Shown one piece after another: positions 7,555-13,962 of a stretch of DNA of 13,962 nt. The stretch comes from Thermoplasmata archaeon. GTDB lineage: Archaea > Thermoplasmatota > Thermoplasmata > Thermoplasmatales > Thermoplasmataceae. The notes under the pieces are model-generated. The model had not been told where the DNA came from. It did no database searches and saw only the letters and a program-made list of their open reading frames with translations. Numbering within the stretch: the first letter of the stretch is position 1; every line of letters starts with the position of its first letter. The DNA lies in contig JAJZZZ010000026.1 in the NCBI GenBank assembly GCA_021797265.1, forward strand, positions 1-13,962, written 5' to 3'. The translations under genes and the position numbers were made by a program.

Positions 7555-9969
7555 TTGGAAAAAAGACCAATTGAGAATGAGATTAAAACATCATACCTTG
7601 AATACGCAATGAGCGTCATAGTCAGCAGGGCAATTCCTGAGGTGAGGGATGGGCTTAAGCCCGTTCAGAGAAGGATTCTTTACTCAATGAGCGAGTTGAA
7701 CGTTAACCATGACAAACCATACAAGAAGTGCGCCAGAATCGTTGGCGAGACCATGGGTAAGTACCACCCACATGGAGATATGGCCATATATGAGGCCCTG
7801 GCCAGAATGGCCCAGGATTTCTCAATGCGGTACCTTCTGGTGGATGGGCAGGGGAATTTCGGCTCCATAGACGGTGATGCCCCTGCTGCAATGAGGTACA
7901 CAGAAGCAAGGCTTACAGAGCTATCAGAGGAAATGGTCAGGGATATTGAGAAGAACACTGTTCCATTCAGGCTGAACTTCGATGGGTCCCTGGAAGAGCC
8001 GGAATATTTTCCCACAAAGGTTCCGAACCTTCTCATCAACGGGTCTTCGGGCATAGCGGTGGGGATGGCAACCAACATGGTGCCGCATAATCTCACCGAA
8101 GTGTGCAACGCAATCACATATGCTCTTGACCACAGGGACTATGAAGTGAAGGAGCTTTTGAAATACATAAAGGGGCCAGATTTCCCAGGTGGCGGCATAT
8201 CATTCTATTCCCAGGAGCTCATGGATGCTTACCTGACCGGCCGTGGAAAGGTGGTCAGCCAGGGCGAGGTCGACCTGTCTGAGCCCAAGCACATTGTCAT
8301 CAAGAGCCTTCCATACGGGGTCAACAAGGCAGTCTTCATACAGAATGTTGCAGAACAGGTGAAGAATGAGATTCTGAAGGGAATTACGGACATAAGGGAT
8401 GAAAGCGACAGAACAGGCATGCGCGTTGTAATAAAGGTCAGGGACGACGATATGCGAAACCTCATCCTCAACCAGCTTTATGAGCACACAGAACTTGAAT
8501 CATCCATAGGAATCATCAACCTGGTCCTTGTGAACAACCAGCCAAGAACACTTAATCTCAAGGGATTGGTGGACAATTACATAATGCACAGGCTTGAGGT
8601 CATAGTCAAGAGGTCCAGCTTTGACCTGGGCAAGATGAGGGAAAGGGAGCACATCCTGCTGGCGCTCACAAAGGCTTTGGAAAGCATAGAGGACGTCATA
8701 TCAATAATACGTGGTGCCAAGGACGTTCCCACGGCAAGGGCGGACCTGATGTCGAAACTTGAAATCGACGACGTTCAGGCCAACTCCATTCTTGAACTCA
8801 GGCTGCAGAGGCTTACAGCACTGGAAATCAGCAAGGTCGAGGAGGAACTGAAGGATGTCAGGGAAAAGATCCTTGCACTGGAGAAAATTCTGGCAAGCGA
8901 AGACCTGAGGCGCAGCATAATAAAGGAAGAACTCAAGGAGCTTTCCAAGAAATACGGGGACAAGAGAAGGACCAAGATATCATTCAGGGAGATCAAGGCC
9001 AGGACCATAGCCGACCTGGTCCCGGAAGAGGACGATGTTGTCATACTTAGTGAGGGCAGCCTCCTGAAGAGGGTATCACTTGAGGAGTACAGGGCACAGA
9101 GAAGAGGCGGGAAGGGCATAATAACCTCAACAAGGAAGGAGGATTCCGTAAAGACCATTCTCTCCTGCAGCTCACATGACAGCATATTCATGTTCACGAA
9201 TACCGGAAGAGTCCTCAGGACCCTGGCTTATGAAATTGAGAAGAAATCCAGGAAATCCGTGGGGGTTACAGCCGCCTCATATGTTCCACTGCAGGAAGGA
9301 GAAGTGGTGGAGCAGATCATGAAGGCACCGGAATCAAGGGAATCTCATCTTGTGATCCTGACCAGGAACGGCTTCATAAAGAGGACCCCTGCAGAGGCAA
9401 TACTGGATATGCGCTCCTCTGGCATCAGGATCATAGCGCTGGAGGACGATGACGAGGTTGTTTCAGTTGAGGCAATTTCCAAGGAAGGCAACATAGTGGC
9501 AATATCAAACTCTGGAAAGGCATCTGTATTCGTGACATCAGAGGTCAGGCCCACCGGCCGCACATCCAGGGGAGTCAGGGCCATGAGGCTGAAGAAAGGT
9601 GAATACATCATCACGGGATTCATTGCACAGGATGACGAGGAAGTCCTCACTGTTTCTGAGAACGGCATAGGGAAGCGCACGCCAATCACCGAGTTTTCCG
9701 TTCATCACAGGGGTTCCTCCGGAATTCTCGTGTTCAAGAAATCAGAAAGGACAGGTAACCTGGTCAAGGCAATCCCCGTGAAGCCCGACGACGAGATAAT
9801 GATAATCACAAGAAATGAGAAGACAATCCGGCTGAAGGTGAGTGGAATAAAGAGCCAGGCAAGGGTAACTTCGGGAGTGAAACTCATAGACACATCGGAC
9901 GATGATAAGGTCATTGAGGTTTCAAGGATAGAACCGGGCGAGGAAGCTGAGGAAGATGCAGAGAAATAG
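7555..9969 (+). CDS. gyrA: DNA gyrase subunit A
   Basis: DNA cleavage and wrapping subunit of gyrase, 804 aa. The N-terminal winged-helix/tower region carries the catalytic Tyr115 with Arg114 in [10 protein letters not shown], and the DNA-gate helix [10 protein letters not shown] (71-80). A coiled-coil arm around 355-470 (many Leu/Glu/Lys heptads) leads to the C-terminal beta-pinwheel of six repeats beginning near residues 495, 542, 598, 646, 696 and 747. The GyrA box QRRGGKG (515-521) in the first blade marks a wrapping gyrase and not topoisomerase IV. The tail is short and acidic ([12 protein letters not shown]). At the sites equivalent to E. coli Ser83 and Asp87 it has Met76 and Glu80. Starts with TTG, 9 bp after gyrB; its 3' end overlaps homoserine dehydrogenase by 14 nt. 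Confidence 0.97.
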   Translation: MEKRPIENEIKTSYLEYAMSVIVSRAIPEVRDGLKPVQRRILYSMSELNVNHDKPYKKCARIVGETMGKYHPHGDMAIYEALARMAQDFSMRYLLVDGQGNFGSIDGDAPAAMRYTEARLTELSEEMVRDIEKNTVPFRLNFDGSLEEPEYFPTKVPNLLINGSSGIAVGMATNMVPHNLTEVCNAITYALDHRDYEVKELLKYIKGPDFPGGGISFYSQELMDAYLTGRGKVVSQGEVDLSEPKHIVIKSLPYGVNKAVFIQNVAEQVKNEILKGITDIRDESDRTGMRVVIKVRDDDMRNLILNQLYEHTELESSIGIINLVLVNNQPRTLNLKGLVDNYIMHRLEVIVKRSSFDLGKMREREHILLALTKALESIEDVISIIRGAKDVPTARADLMSKLEIDDVQANSILELRLQRLTALEISKVEEELKDVREKILALEKILASEDLRRSIIKEELKELSKKYGDKRRTKISFREIKARTIADLVPEEDDVVILSEGSLLKRVSLEEYRAQRRGGKGIITSTRKEDSVKTILSCSSHDSIFMFTNTGRVLRTLAYEIEKKSRKSVGVTAASYVPLQEGEVVEQIMKAPESRESHLVILTRNGFIKRTPAEAILDMRSSGIRIIALEDDDEVVSVEAISKEGNIVAISNSGKASVFVTSEVRPTGRTSRGVRAMRLKKGEYIITGFIAQDDEEVLTVSENGIGKRTPITEFSVHHRGSSGILVFKKSERTGNLVKAIPVKPDDEIMIITRNEKTIRLKVSGIKSQARVTSGVKLIDTSDDDKVIEVSRIEPGEEAEEDAEK

Positions 9970-10969
9970 TGTTTCCGTATATATCCTGGGTATAGGAAGC
10001 GTGGGAAGGAATTTCCTCTCCATACTGGCAGATGAAGGCAGGCTGATCTCAGAAAGAACGGGGATGGACTTAGTCGTTGGAGGTGCATCTGACCGGACAG
10101 GCTCGGTCATCTTCGGCAAGCCTGTGGCTCCTGCTGATCTTCTGAAGGCAAAGCTTTCCGGCAATATCCTGTCTCTTGGAAGGGAGGCAACATCCATGGA
10201 GATGACTGAGAATGAAGGCGGAATTCTTGTGGACATGTCCTCGGCATCCAGGGATGGATCCAGGGAACTGCAGATGTATCTGTCTGCCATGAAAAACGGC
10301 ATGGACATAGTGACGGCAAACAAGTCGCCCCTGGCAAACCACTGGAAGGAGATAATGGATAATGCTTCAACAGGCAGGAGAACAGTACTCTACGAAGCCA
10401 CTGTGGCAGGCGGAGTGCCGTTGTTCAGTCTACTGGGCCGCTCCTGTGGTCCATCCACTGTGGGCGAATTCAAGGGGATTGTCAGCCTGACCGCCAATTT
10501 TGTATTGAAACAGATGCGGGAAGGGAAAACTTTCATGGATGCCGTTGCCGAGGCCCAGAAAAGGGGAATTGCCGAAACAAATTTCAGGGATGACACTGAC
10601 GGCCTGGACGGAGCCAGGAAGACTGTCATTCTGGCCAATGCCCTGTTCGGGGAAAACATGACGCTGAAGGATATCAAAACATCCGGTGTTTCAGAGAGCA
10701 CGGACGTGAACGGGATGGATAGGTACAGGCTCATCACGGAAATCACCAGATCCGGAAACGAAGTTCATGCATTCAGCGGCCTTCGTGACCTGGATGATGG
10801 CGATTATCTTCTTTCACTTGGTGAGATGTCCCTTGGATACGAGGTCAACACTTCAAGGAACGGCAGGCTCAGGATTCACAGCGTCAATGACGGTCCCGGG
10901 GAAACTGCTGCGGCCGTAATGAATGACGTGATGTTTCTGGCCAAGGAAAAATTTCAAGGAAAATGCTGA
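9956..10969 (+). CDS. hom: Homoserine dehydrogenase
   Basis: NAD(P)-dependent enzyme reducing aspartate semialdehyde to homoserine in the pathway to threonine and methionine. It has 337 aa, the size of the short form without an ACT regulatory domain or fused aspartokinase, so feedback control by threonine through an ACT domain is not expected. The Rossmann nucleotide site is GIGSVGRNF (12-20). The catalytic-domain signatures are TANKSPLA (120-127, with conserved Lys123), [11 protein letters not shown] (146-156), LTANFVL (178-184) and DGLDGARK (215-222, with Asp218 and Lys222 matching the family acid and lysine). The ATG lies inside the end of gyrA (14-nt overlap, different frame), implying co-transcription with the gyrase genes. 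No other threonine-pathway gene is nearby. Confidence 0.92.
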   Translation: MQRNSVSVYILGIGSVGRNFLSILADEGRLISERTGMDLVVGGASDRTGSVIFGKPVAPADLLKAKLSGNILSLGREATSMEMTENEGGILVDMSSASRDGSRELQMYLSAMKNGMDIVTANKSPLANHWKEIMDNASTGRRTVLYEATVAGGVPLFSLLGRSCGPSTVGEFKGIVSLTANFVLKQMREGKTFMDAVAEAQKRGIAETNFRDDTDGLDGARKTVILANALFGENMTLKDIKTSGVSESTDVNGMDRYRLITEITRSGNEVHAFSGLRDLDDGDYLLSLGEMSLGYEVNTSRNGRLRIHSVNDGPGETAAAVMNDVMFLAKEKFQGKC

Positions 10970-10986
10970 GATACCTCGTGGATTAA

Positions 10987-11934
10987 ATGTTCAAAATAGA
11001 TCGGCATGAAGTCCCAATAGCCATCAGGGCGTTGAAGACAGCCAATGTTTATGAGATTACAGGGAGGAAGAGAATCATTGTGGATACCGGAATGTCTGAT
11101 GAATCCTACAATGAACTCCTGGCCCAGGGGCTGTCATTGGAGAACGTTGACTACATTTTTCTCACGCACATGCACATAGATCATATCGGATCTGCCCACA
11201 GGATGCAGCAGGAGTACGGTATACCTGTTGCAATGGGGGAAGAGGACATCAAGCGCGTAAATGCCATAAAGGAGAGCCCGGAGGATTTCAGGGATTCTCT
11301 GCTGGAGATAATGAGGATGAACGGCACTCCCAGTGCAATCACCGATCAGATGATTCAGCGGCACTTTGTTCTTGATCATCTTGATACATACCTCCGGATT
11401 GAATTCGACATACACCTGAAGGGCAACGAGGAGATAATTCCCGGAGTCAGGGCTCTTTTCAATCCAGGGCATTCTCCCGGATCATTTTCCCTGTACATAG
11501 CTGAATGCAGCTGCCTTTTTTCCGGGGACCACATCCTCCCTGGCATAACGCCAAACATCAGTTTTTACGACGACAGCACCGATATGCTGGGGTTCTATCT
11601 TGAGAGCCTCAAGCGCACAAGGACTCTGGGTGCGAAAATGGTGTATCCGGGGCACCGGTCTCCATTTGAGAACGCAAACAACAGGATAGATCAGCTCATT
11701 GCCCATCACAAGGAAAGGATGAGAGAGATCGCAGGAATTGCCGGCAAGTGGATGACGGCATACGAGGTGGCAGAATCAATGAAGTGGAGCAAAGAACGCA
11801 ATCTCGTTAGCATGAACCTCATGGAGATGAATTTTGCAATTGGCGAGGCAATATCACATTTGATGCACATGGAAGCCGAGGGAATCCTGGAACGGAAAGA
11901 GGAAAACGGGCTGTATCTTTACAGGACAGCCTGA
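10987..11934 (+). CDS. MBL-fold metallohydrolase with C-terminal winged helix (LACTB2-like)
   Basis: A 315-aa metallo-beta-lactamase-fold hydrolase. Metal ligands are visible in order: THMHIDH with His61, His63, Asp65 and His66; His162 in NPGHSPGS; Asp181 in FSGDHIL; His223 in YPGHRSP. This is a complete dinuclear zinc set, so it should be active. A helical insertion lies at about 85-140. The last ~65 residues (KWMTAYEVAESMKWS onward) look like the winged-helix tail found in LACTB2-like proteins, some of which are single-strand RNA endonucleases; other members of the superfamily cleave thioesters or lactones. The substrate is unknown. It follows hom by 17 bp with no strong promoter between, so it may be the distal gene of the gyrBA-hom unit. 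Confidence 0.88.
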   Translation: MFKIDRHEVPIAIRALKTANVYEITGRKRIIVDTGMSDESYNELLAQGLSLENVDYIFLTHMHIDHIGSAHRMQQEYGIPVAMGEEDIKRVNAIKESPEDFRDSLLEIMRMNGTPSAITDQMIQRHFVLDHLDTYLRIEFDIHLKGNEEIIPGVRALFNPGHSPGSFSLYIAECSCLFSGDHILPGITPNISFYDDSTDMLGFYLESLKRTRTLGAKMVYPGHRSPFENANNRIDQLIAHHKERMREIAGIAGKWMTAYEVAESMKWSKERNLVSMNLMEMNFAIGEAISHLMHMEAEGILERKEENGLYLYRTA

Positions 11935-11956
11935 TTTCACATTATTCACAAGGACC

Positions 11957-11965
11957 ATAAAATTT
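11957..11965 (+). promoter_or_regulatory. TATA box before the dioxygenase-family gene
   Basis: ATAAAATTT lies in the 76-bp gap after the MBL-fold gene. Its centre (about 11961) predicts a transcription start near 11987-11991, which coincides with the ATG of a 9-codon upstream ORF and not with the main start at 12011. Confidence 0.55.
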
Positions 11966-11990
11966 GATAAGGCGAAGATCAATGATCATC

Positions 11991-12020
11991 ATGTCTCGGG
12001 AGTATAGGCAATGGGATTAA
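11991..12020 (+). other. Candidate 9-codon upstream ORF overlapping the next gene's start
   Basis: ATG at 11991 opens MSREYRQWD and stops at TAA 12018-12020, seven bases past the ATG at 12011 and in a different frame. The TATA box at 11957-11965 would place the mRNA 5' end at or just before this ATG, which is how leaderless genes look here. Within it, GGGAG (11998-12002) lies 8 nt before 12011 and can serve as the Shine-Dalgarno for the main gene. Translation of the short ORF is not proven. Confidence 0.35.
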
Positions 12021-12799
12021 ATGCAGTAATATATGCGCCAAACACACCATCCCTCATAGGCGATCTGGGAGTGAGCCACGCCGCCACCGAGAAGGCGCTC
12101 GAGGAAATAGGAAGGAAATACCGGAGCACGGTAAAGACGGTGATAGTTGTTTCGCCTCATTTTGTGACTTCAGGTGCCATAGGAGTTGTGCTGGAGGATC
12201 CTCTTAAGCAGATCTTCGATTTTTCAGGTTTTCCCCGTGAATTTTATGAAAAGAAATACGCGCCGCCTGGCAATCCGGAACTTGGGAGGTCGCTCATAAC
12301 AGCCGGGAAGTCTCTTGGTATATCGATGGGCAGTGTTCCAGATTGGGGGCTGGATCATGGGGCATGGTCTCCATTATACAGAATCTTTCCCGATGCTGAT
12401 ATCCCGGTTGTCCCGGTTTCAATATCGCCTTCTCTGGGGCCCGAGAAACATGAAACCCTGGGAAGGGCAATAAGGAATGCTTCCGAGGGGCAGGAAACCA
12501 TGCTGCTTGTCACCGGCTCAATAATTCACAGGCTTGACCTCTGGGCGAAGGGCAGCGATCATGTTCCCGAAAACGCCTTGAAGTATCTCAAGGAGACAAC
12601 TGGCCACATGATCAACGGGAGATGGGAGCAGATCTGGCACATGCCCAGGGACATGGCAAGATCAGCTTCACCGGAAGGAGGCGACCTACCGTTCAGGATA
12701 CTTGCAGGAGCAATGGGAAACAACAGTAGGGGCAACGTGGTTGCAAGCGAGATGGAATTTGGGGCTGCATCACTCACTACAATAGAGTTTAGCTTCTAG
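12011..12799 (+). CDS. LigB/DODA-type extradiol dioxygenase family protein
   Basis: A 262-aa member of the class III extradiol dioxygenase superfamily (LigB, DODA/YgiD, MEMO). Family landmarks: VVSPHFVTSG with His50; FSGFPREFYEKKYAPPGNPEL (split: FSGFPREFYEKKYA, PPGNPEL) typical of the DODA branch; WGLDHGAWSPLY with His116, then FPDADIPVVPVSI; VTGSIIHRL with His173; and a C-terminal SPEGGDLPFRILAGAMG. Active enzymes use several His around an Fe or Zn. Here the N-terminal motif reads YAPNTPS where relatives have a His (HGSP or PHPP), and the C-terminal SPEGG lacks the His of the usual PEH. Ring-cleaving activity is therefore doubtful and the substrate is unknown. A GGGAG Shine-Dalgarno supports the ATG at 12011. 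It appears to be a separate transcription unit from the MBL-fold gene. Confidence 0.8.
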   Translation: MGLNAVIYAPNTPSLIGDLGVSHAATEKALEEIGRKYRSTVKTVIVVSPHFVTSGAIGVVLEDPLKQIFDFSGFPREFYEKKYAPPGNPELGRSLITAGKSLGISMGSVPDWGLDHGAWSPLYRIFPDADIPVVPVSISPSLGPEKHETLGRAIRNASEGQETMLLVTGSIIHRLDLWAKGSDHVPENALKYLKETTGHMINGRWEQIWHMPRDMARSASPEGGDLPFRILAGAMGNNSRGNVVASEMEFGAASLTTIEFSF

Positions 12800-12891
12800 G
12801 TACCGGGTCGGACAGTGAAATTTCGGGTTGATGAAATTGCCGGTATATTGGAGTTCAATTGATTTTAACATGCATTGATCAAGTTGACCAG

Positions 12892-12901
12892 GATTAAGTA
12901 C
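12892..12901 (+). promoter_or_regulatory. Weak TATA-like element before the aldo/keto reductase
   Basis: GATTAAGTAC is centred about 25 bp before the ATG at 12921, the right place for a leaderless start but a poor TATA match. A better-looking TATATT at 12844-12849 would give a leader of about 50 nt. The 121-bp spacer from 12800 also contains the palindrome TTGATCAA near 12875-12882. Which element is used cannot be settled from sequence. Confidence 0.3.
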
Positions 12902-12920
12902 TAAGCACCAATTCACAATC

Positions 12921-13718
12921 ATGATTGACAGGATAGGCGACAGACGGGTTTTTCCAGTAGGCTTGGGTACATATGGCATGGGGGGCTTCCAGTCAAGAGC
13001 TTCAGGTTCGGATGAGAAGTATGTTTCTGCCATCCGGTATGCCCTCTCCAAGGGTATCAATGTCATAGACACTGCTGAAATGTACGCATCAGGTCACACG
13101 GAGGAAATCGTGGGAAAAGCTGTTTCATCAGTGGACAGGAAGGATGTTTTCATAATATCCAAGGTATGGCCCACACACCTTGGGCGGCGTGATTTACGGA
13201 AATCTCTGGAAGGAAGCCTGAAAAGGCTCAATGTTGATTATCTGGACCTGTACCTGATTCACTGGCCAAGCACCGAAGTACCACTGGACGAATCTATCAG
13301 CGCTCTTGTGGAACTGAGGGACCAGGGCAAAATAAGACACCTGGGGGTGAGCAATTTCGATGAAAACCTCCTTGAGGATGCAATGGCGTTTGCAGGAAAG
13401 GGGCAGATCGCCGCCAATGAGATTGAATATAATTACGGAAACAGGAAGGAGGTCAGAGGTCTCCTGGAATTCTGTAAAAAGCACGGGATAACAGTGATAG
13501 CTTACACACCCCTTTCCAGGGGTGCCTACGCAAGATCGCAGAGGATAGAGGAAATGGCTGAGAAATACGGGAAATCAGAGCTACAGATAGGACTCAGACT
13601 TGTGATGGAGGATGCCATACCCATCCCGAAGGCATCCTCGCCTGAGCACATAGATGAACTGGTTGACACAGTGGGTATAGATATGAACAGCGAGGACCTG
13701 AATTACCTCAGAGAATAG
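12921..13718 (+). CDS. Aldo/keto reductase
   Basis: A 265-aa NAD(P)H-dependent oxidoreductase with the (beta/alpha)8 barrel of the AKR superfamily, reducing aldehydes or ketones; the substrate cannot be deduced. The catalytic tetrad is complete: Asp50 in NVIDTAEMY, Tyr55 in the same segment, Lys81 in IISKVWP and His114 in LYLIHWPS. Further signatures are GVSNF (142-146), the strand NEIEYNYG, YTPLSRG (195-201) and the cofactor-binding IPIPKASSPEHIDE (233-246), where the Lys is typical of NADP(H) contact. The length is a little short for the family but the barrel appears complete. It stands alone between a 121-bp spacer and a 170-bp spacer, so it is probably monocistronic. Confidence 0.92.
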   Translation: MIDRIGDRRVFPVGLGTYGMGGFQSRASGSDEKYVSAIRYALSKGINVIDTAEMYASGHTEEIVGKAVSSVDRKDVFIISKVWPTHLGRRDLRKSLEGSLKRLNVDYLDLYLIHWPSTEVPLDESISALVELRDQGKIRHLGVSNFDENLLEDAMAFAGKGQIAANEIEYNYGNRKEVRGLLEFCKKHGITVIAYTPLSRGAYARSQRIEEMAEKYGKSELQIGLRLVMEDAIPIPKASSPEHIDELVDTVGIDMNSEDLNYLRE

Positions 13719-13888
13719 ATTTCATCGACAATGAGGTTTATGATATTTACACCTGAAACGAATTAATATCCCTTCTGGCTTGCATGTCCATTCATTTTGC
13801 TGTGATGAATATACAAAAAGGATGCTGAATGTTTTCAGGGAAATCCTTATCAACTTTCTGTCAATCACTTTATCCCTACCGGATGAAA
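13719..13888 (+). other. Gene-poor spacer with a promoter-like element upstream of the tRNA
   Basis: No convincing protein gene lies in these 170 bp. AATTAATATC (13761-13770) is a good TATA-like element, predicting a start near 13791; the only ORF close by is a 14-codon frame from 13784 to 13828. A second A/T-rich element, CCTTATCAA around 13844-13852, predicts a start near 13874, about 15 nt before the tRNA, and is the better tRNA promoter candidate. The spacer may hold only the tRNA promoter, or a short non-coding transcript. Confidence 0.35.
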
Positions 13889-13962
13889 GGGGCTGTAGCT
13901 TAGCTAGGTAGAGCGCCTGGCTCATAACCAGGTGGTCATCGGTTCGAACCCGGTCAGCCCCA
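13889..13962 (+). tRNA. tRNA with anticodon CAT (elongator Met, or Ile2)
   Basis: A full cloverleaf can be folded. The acceptor stem GGGGCTG pairs with CAGCCCC, with A73 as the last base. The D arm starts GCTT and closes GAGC around a loop containing AGG. The anticodon stem CCTGG/CCAGG encloses CTCATAA (anticodon 13923-13925), then a 5-nt variable loop, and the T arm ATCGG/CCGGT (one G-U pair) around TTCGAAC. No intron; CCA is not seen because the window ends at the discriminator. Initiator identity is unlikely: the first pair is G-C and the anticodon stem lacks the three consecutive G-C pairs of initiators. A CAT anticodon is also used by archaeal tRNA-Ile2, whose wobble C is changed to agmatidine; sequence inspection does not settle Met versus Ile2. 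Confidence 0.95.

Noticed and set aside
8775..9197. 140-aa - strand frame inside gyrA
   Set aside because: Ser/Leu-rich shadow produced by the charged codons of the coiled-coil arm read backwards.
12800..12920. Palindromes (such as TTGATCAA) in the spacer before the aldo/keto reductase as operators
   Set aside because: Short A/T-rich palindromes of this size occur often by chance, and none lines up with a clear TATA box or start site.
13722..13925. 67-aa - strand frame overlapping the tRNA
   Set aside because: It runs antisense into the tRNA, has no recognisable domain, and fits chance in an A/T-rich spacer.

Overview
The window reads as a chromosomal segment of a euryarchaeon of the Thermoplasmatales or a close relative. 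Supporting signs are an archaeal transcription factor B, a stand-alone GMP synthase glutaminase subunit, an archaeal-type glutamyl-tRNA synthetase, a NOG1-like GTPase, TATA boxes placed so that several mRNAs would be leaderless, and a gyrBA pair of bacterial ancestry, which this group is known to carry. Base composition looks close to balanced. The genus cannot be named from the sequence alone.

Layout. On the + strand from the left edge: a TFB gene lacking its extreme 5' end (3-920), guaAA (927-1493) and a small PRC-barrel gene with its own TATA box (1536-1787). The PRC-barrel gene ends in a hairpin plus T tract that resembles a bacterial intrinsic terminator. Convergent to it, on the - strand, lies a tight three-gene unit read DUF1059 protein -> NOG1-like GTPase -> GluRS (4609 down to 1798). 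A palindromic TATA element (4633-4642) sits between that unit and a divergent + strand pair of short reading frames (4660-5212). That pair is either a translationally coupled gene pair or one ~183-aa coiled-coil protein split by a +1 frame change. A TusA-like small protein (5272-5517) follows.

The centre is gyrB (5596-7545) and gyrA (7555-9969), coupled by a Shine-Dalgarno/TTG start and overlapped at the 3' end by homoserine dehydrogenase (9956-10969). An MBL-fold hydrolase follows closely (10987-11934). Next come a LigB/DODA-type dioxygenase-family protein whose promoter may drive a 9-codon upstream ORF (12011-12799), an aldo/keto reductase (12921-13718), a 170-bp gene-poor spacer, and a tRNA with anticodon CAT at the right edge.

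Most genes are housekeeping: transcription initiation, GMP synthesis, tRNA charging, ribosome-associated GTPase, DNA supercoiling, amino-acid synthesis. I found no CRISPR array, insertion sequence, phage module, toxin-antitoxin or defence locus, and no clearly new multi-gene system. The items worth a second look are local: the gyrB operator-like inverted repeat, the bacterial-style terminator, the possible frameshifted coiled-coil gene, the upstream ORF before the dioxygenase-family gene, and departures from family motifs in GyrA, NOG1, GluRS and the dioxygenase-family protein.
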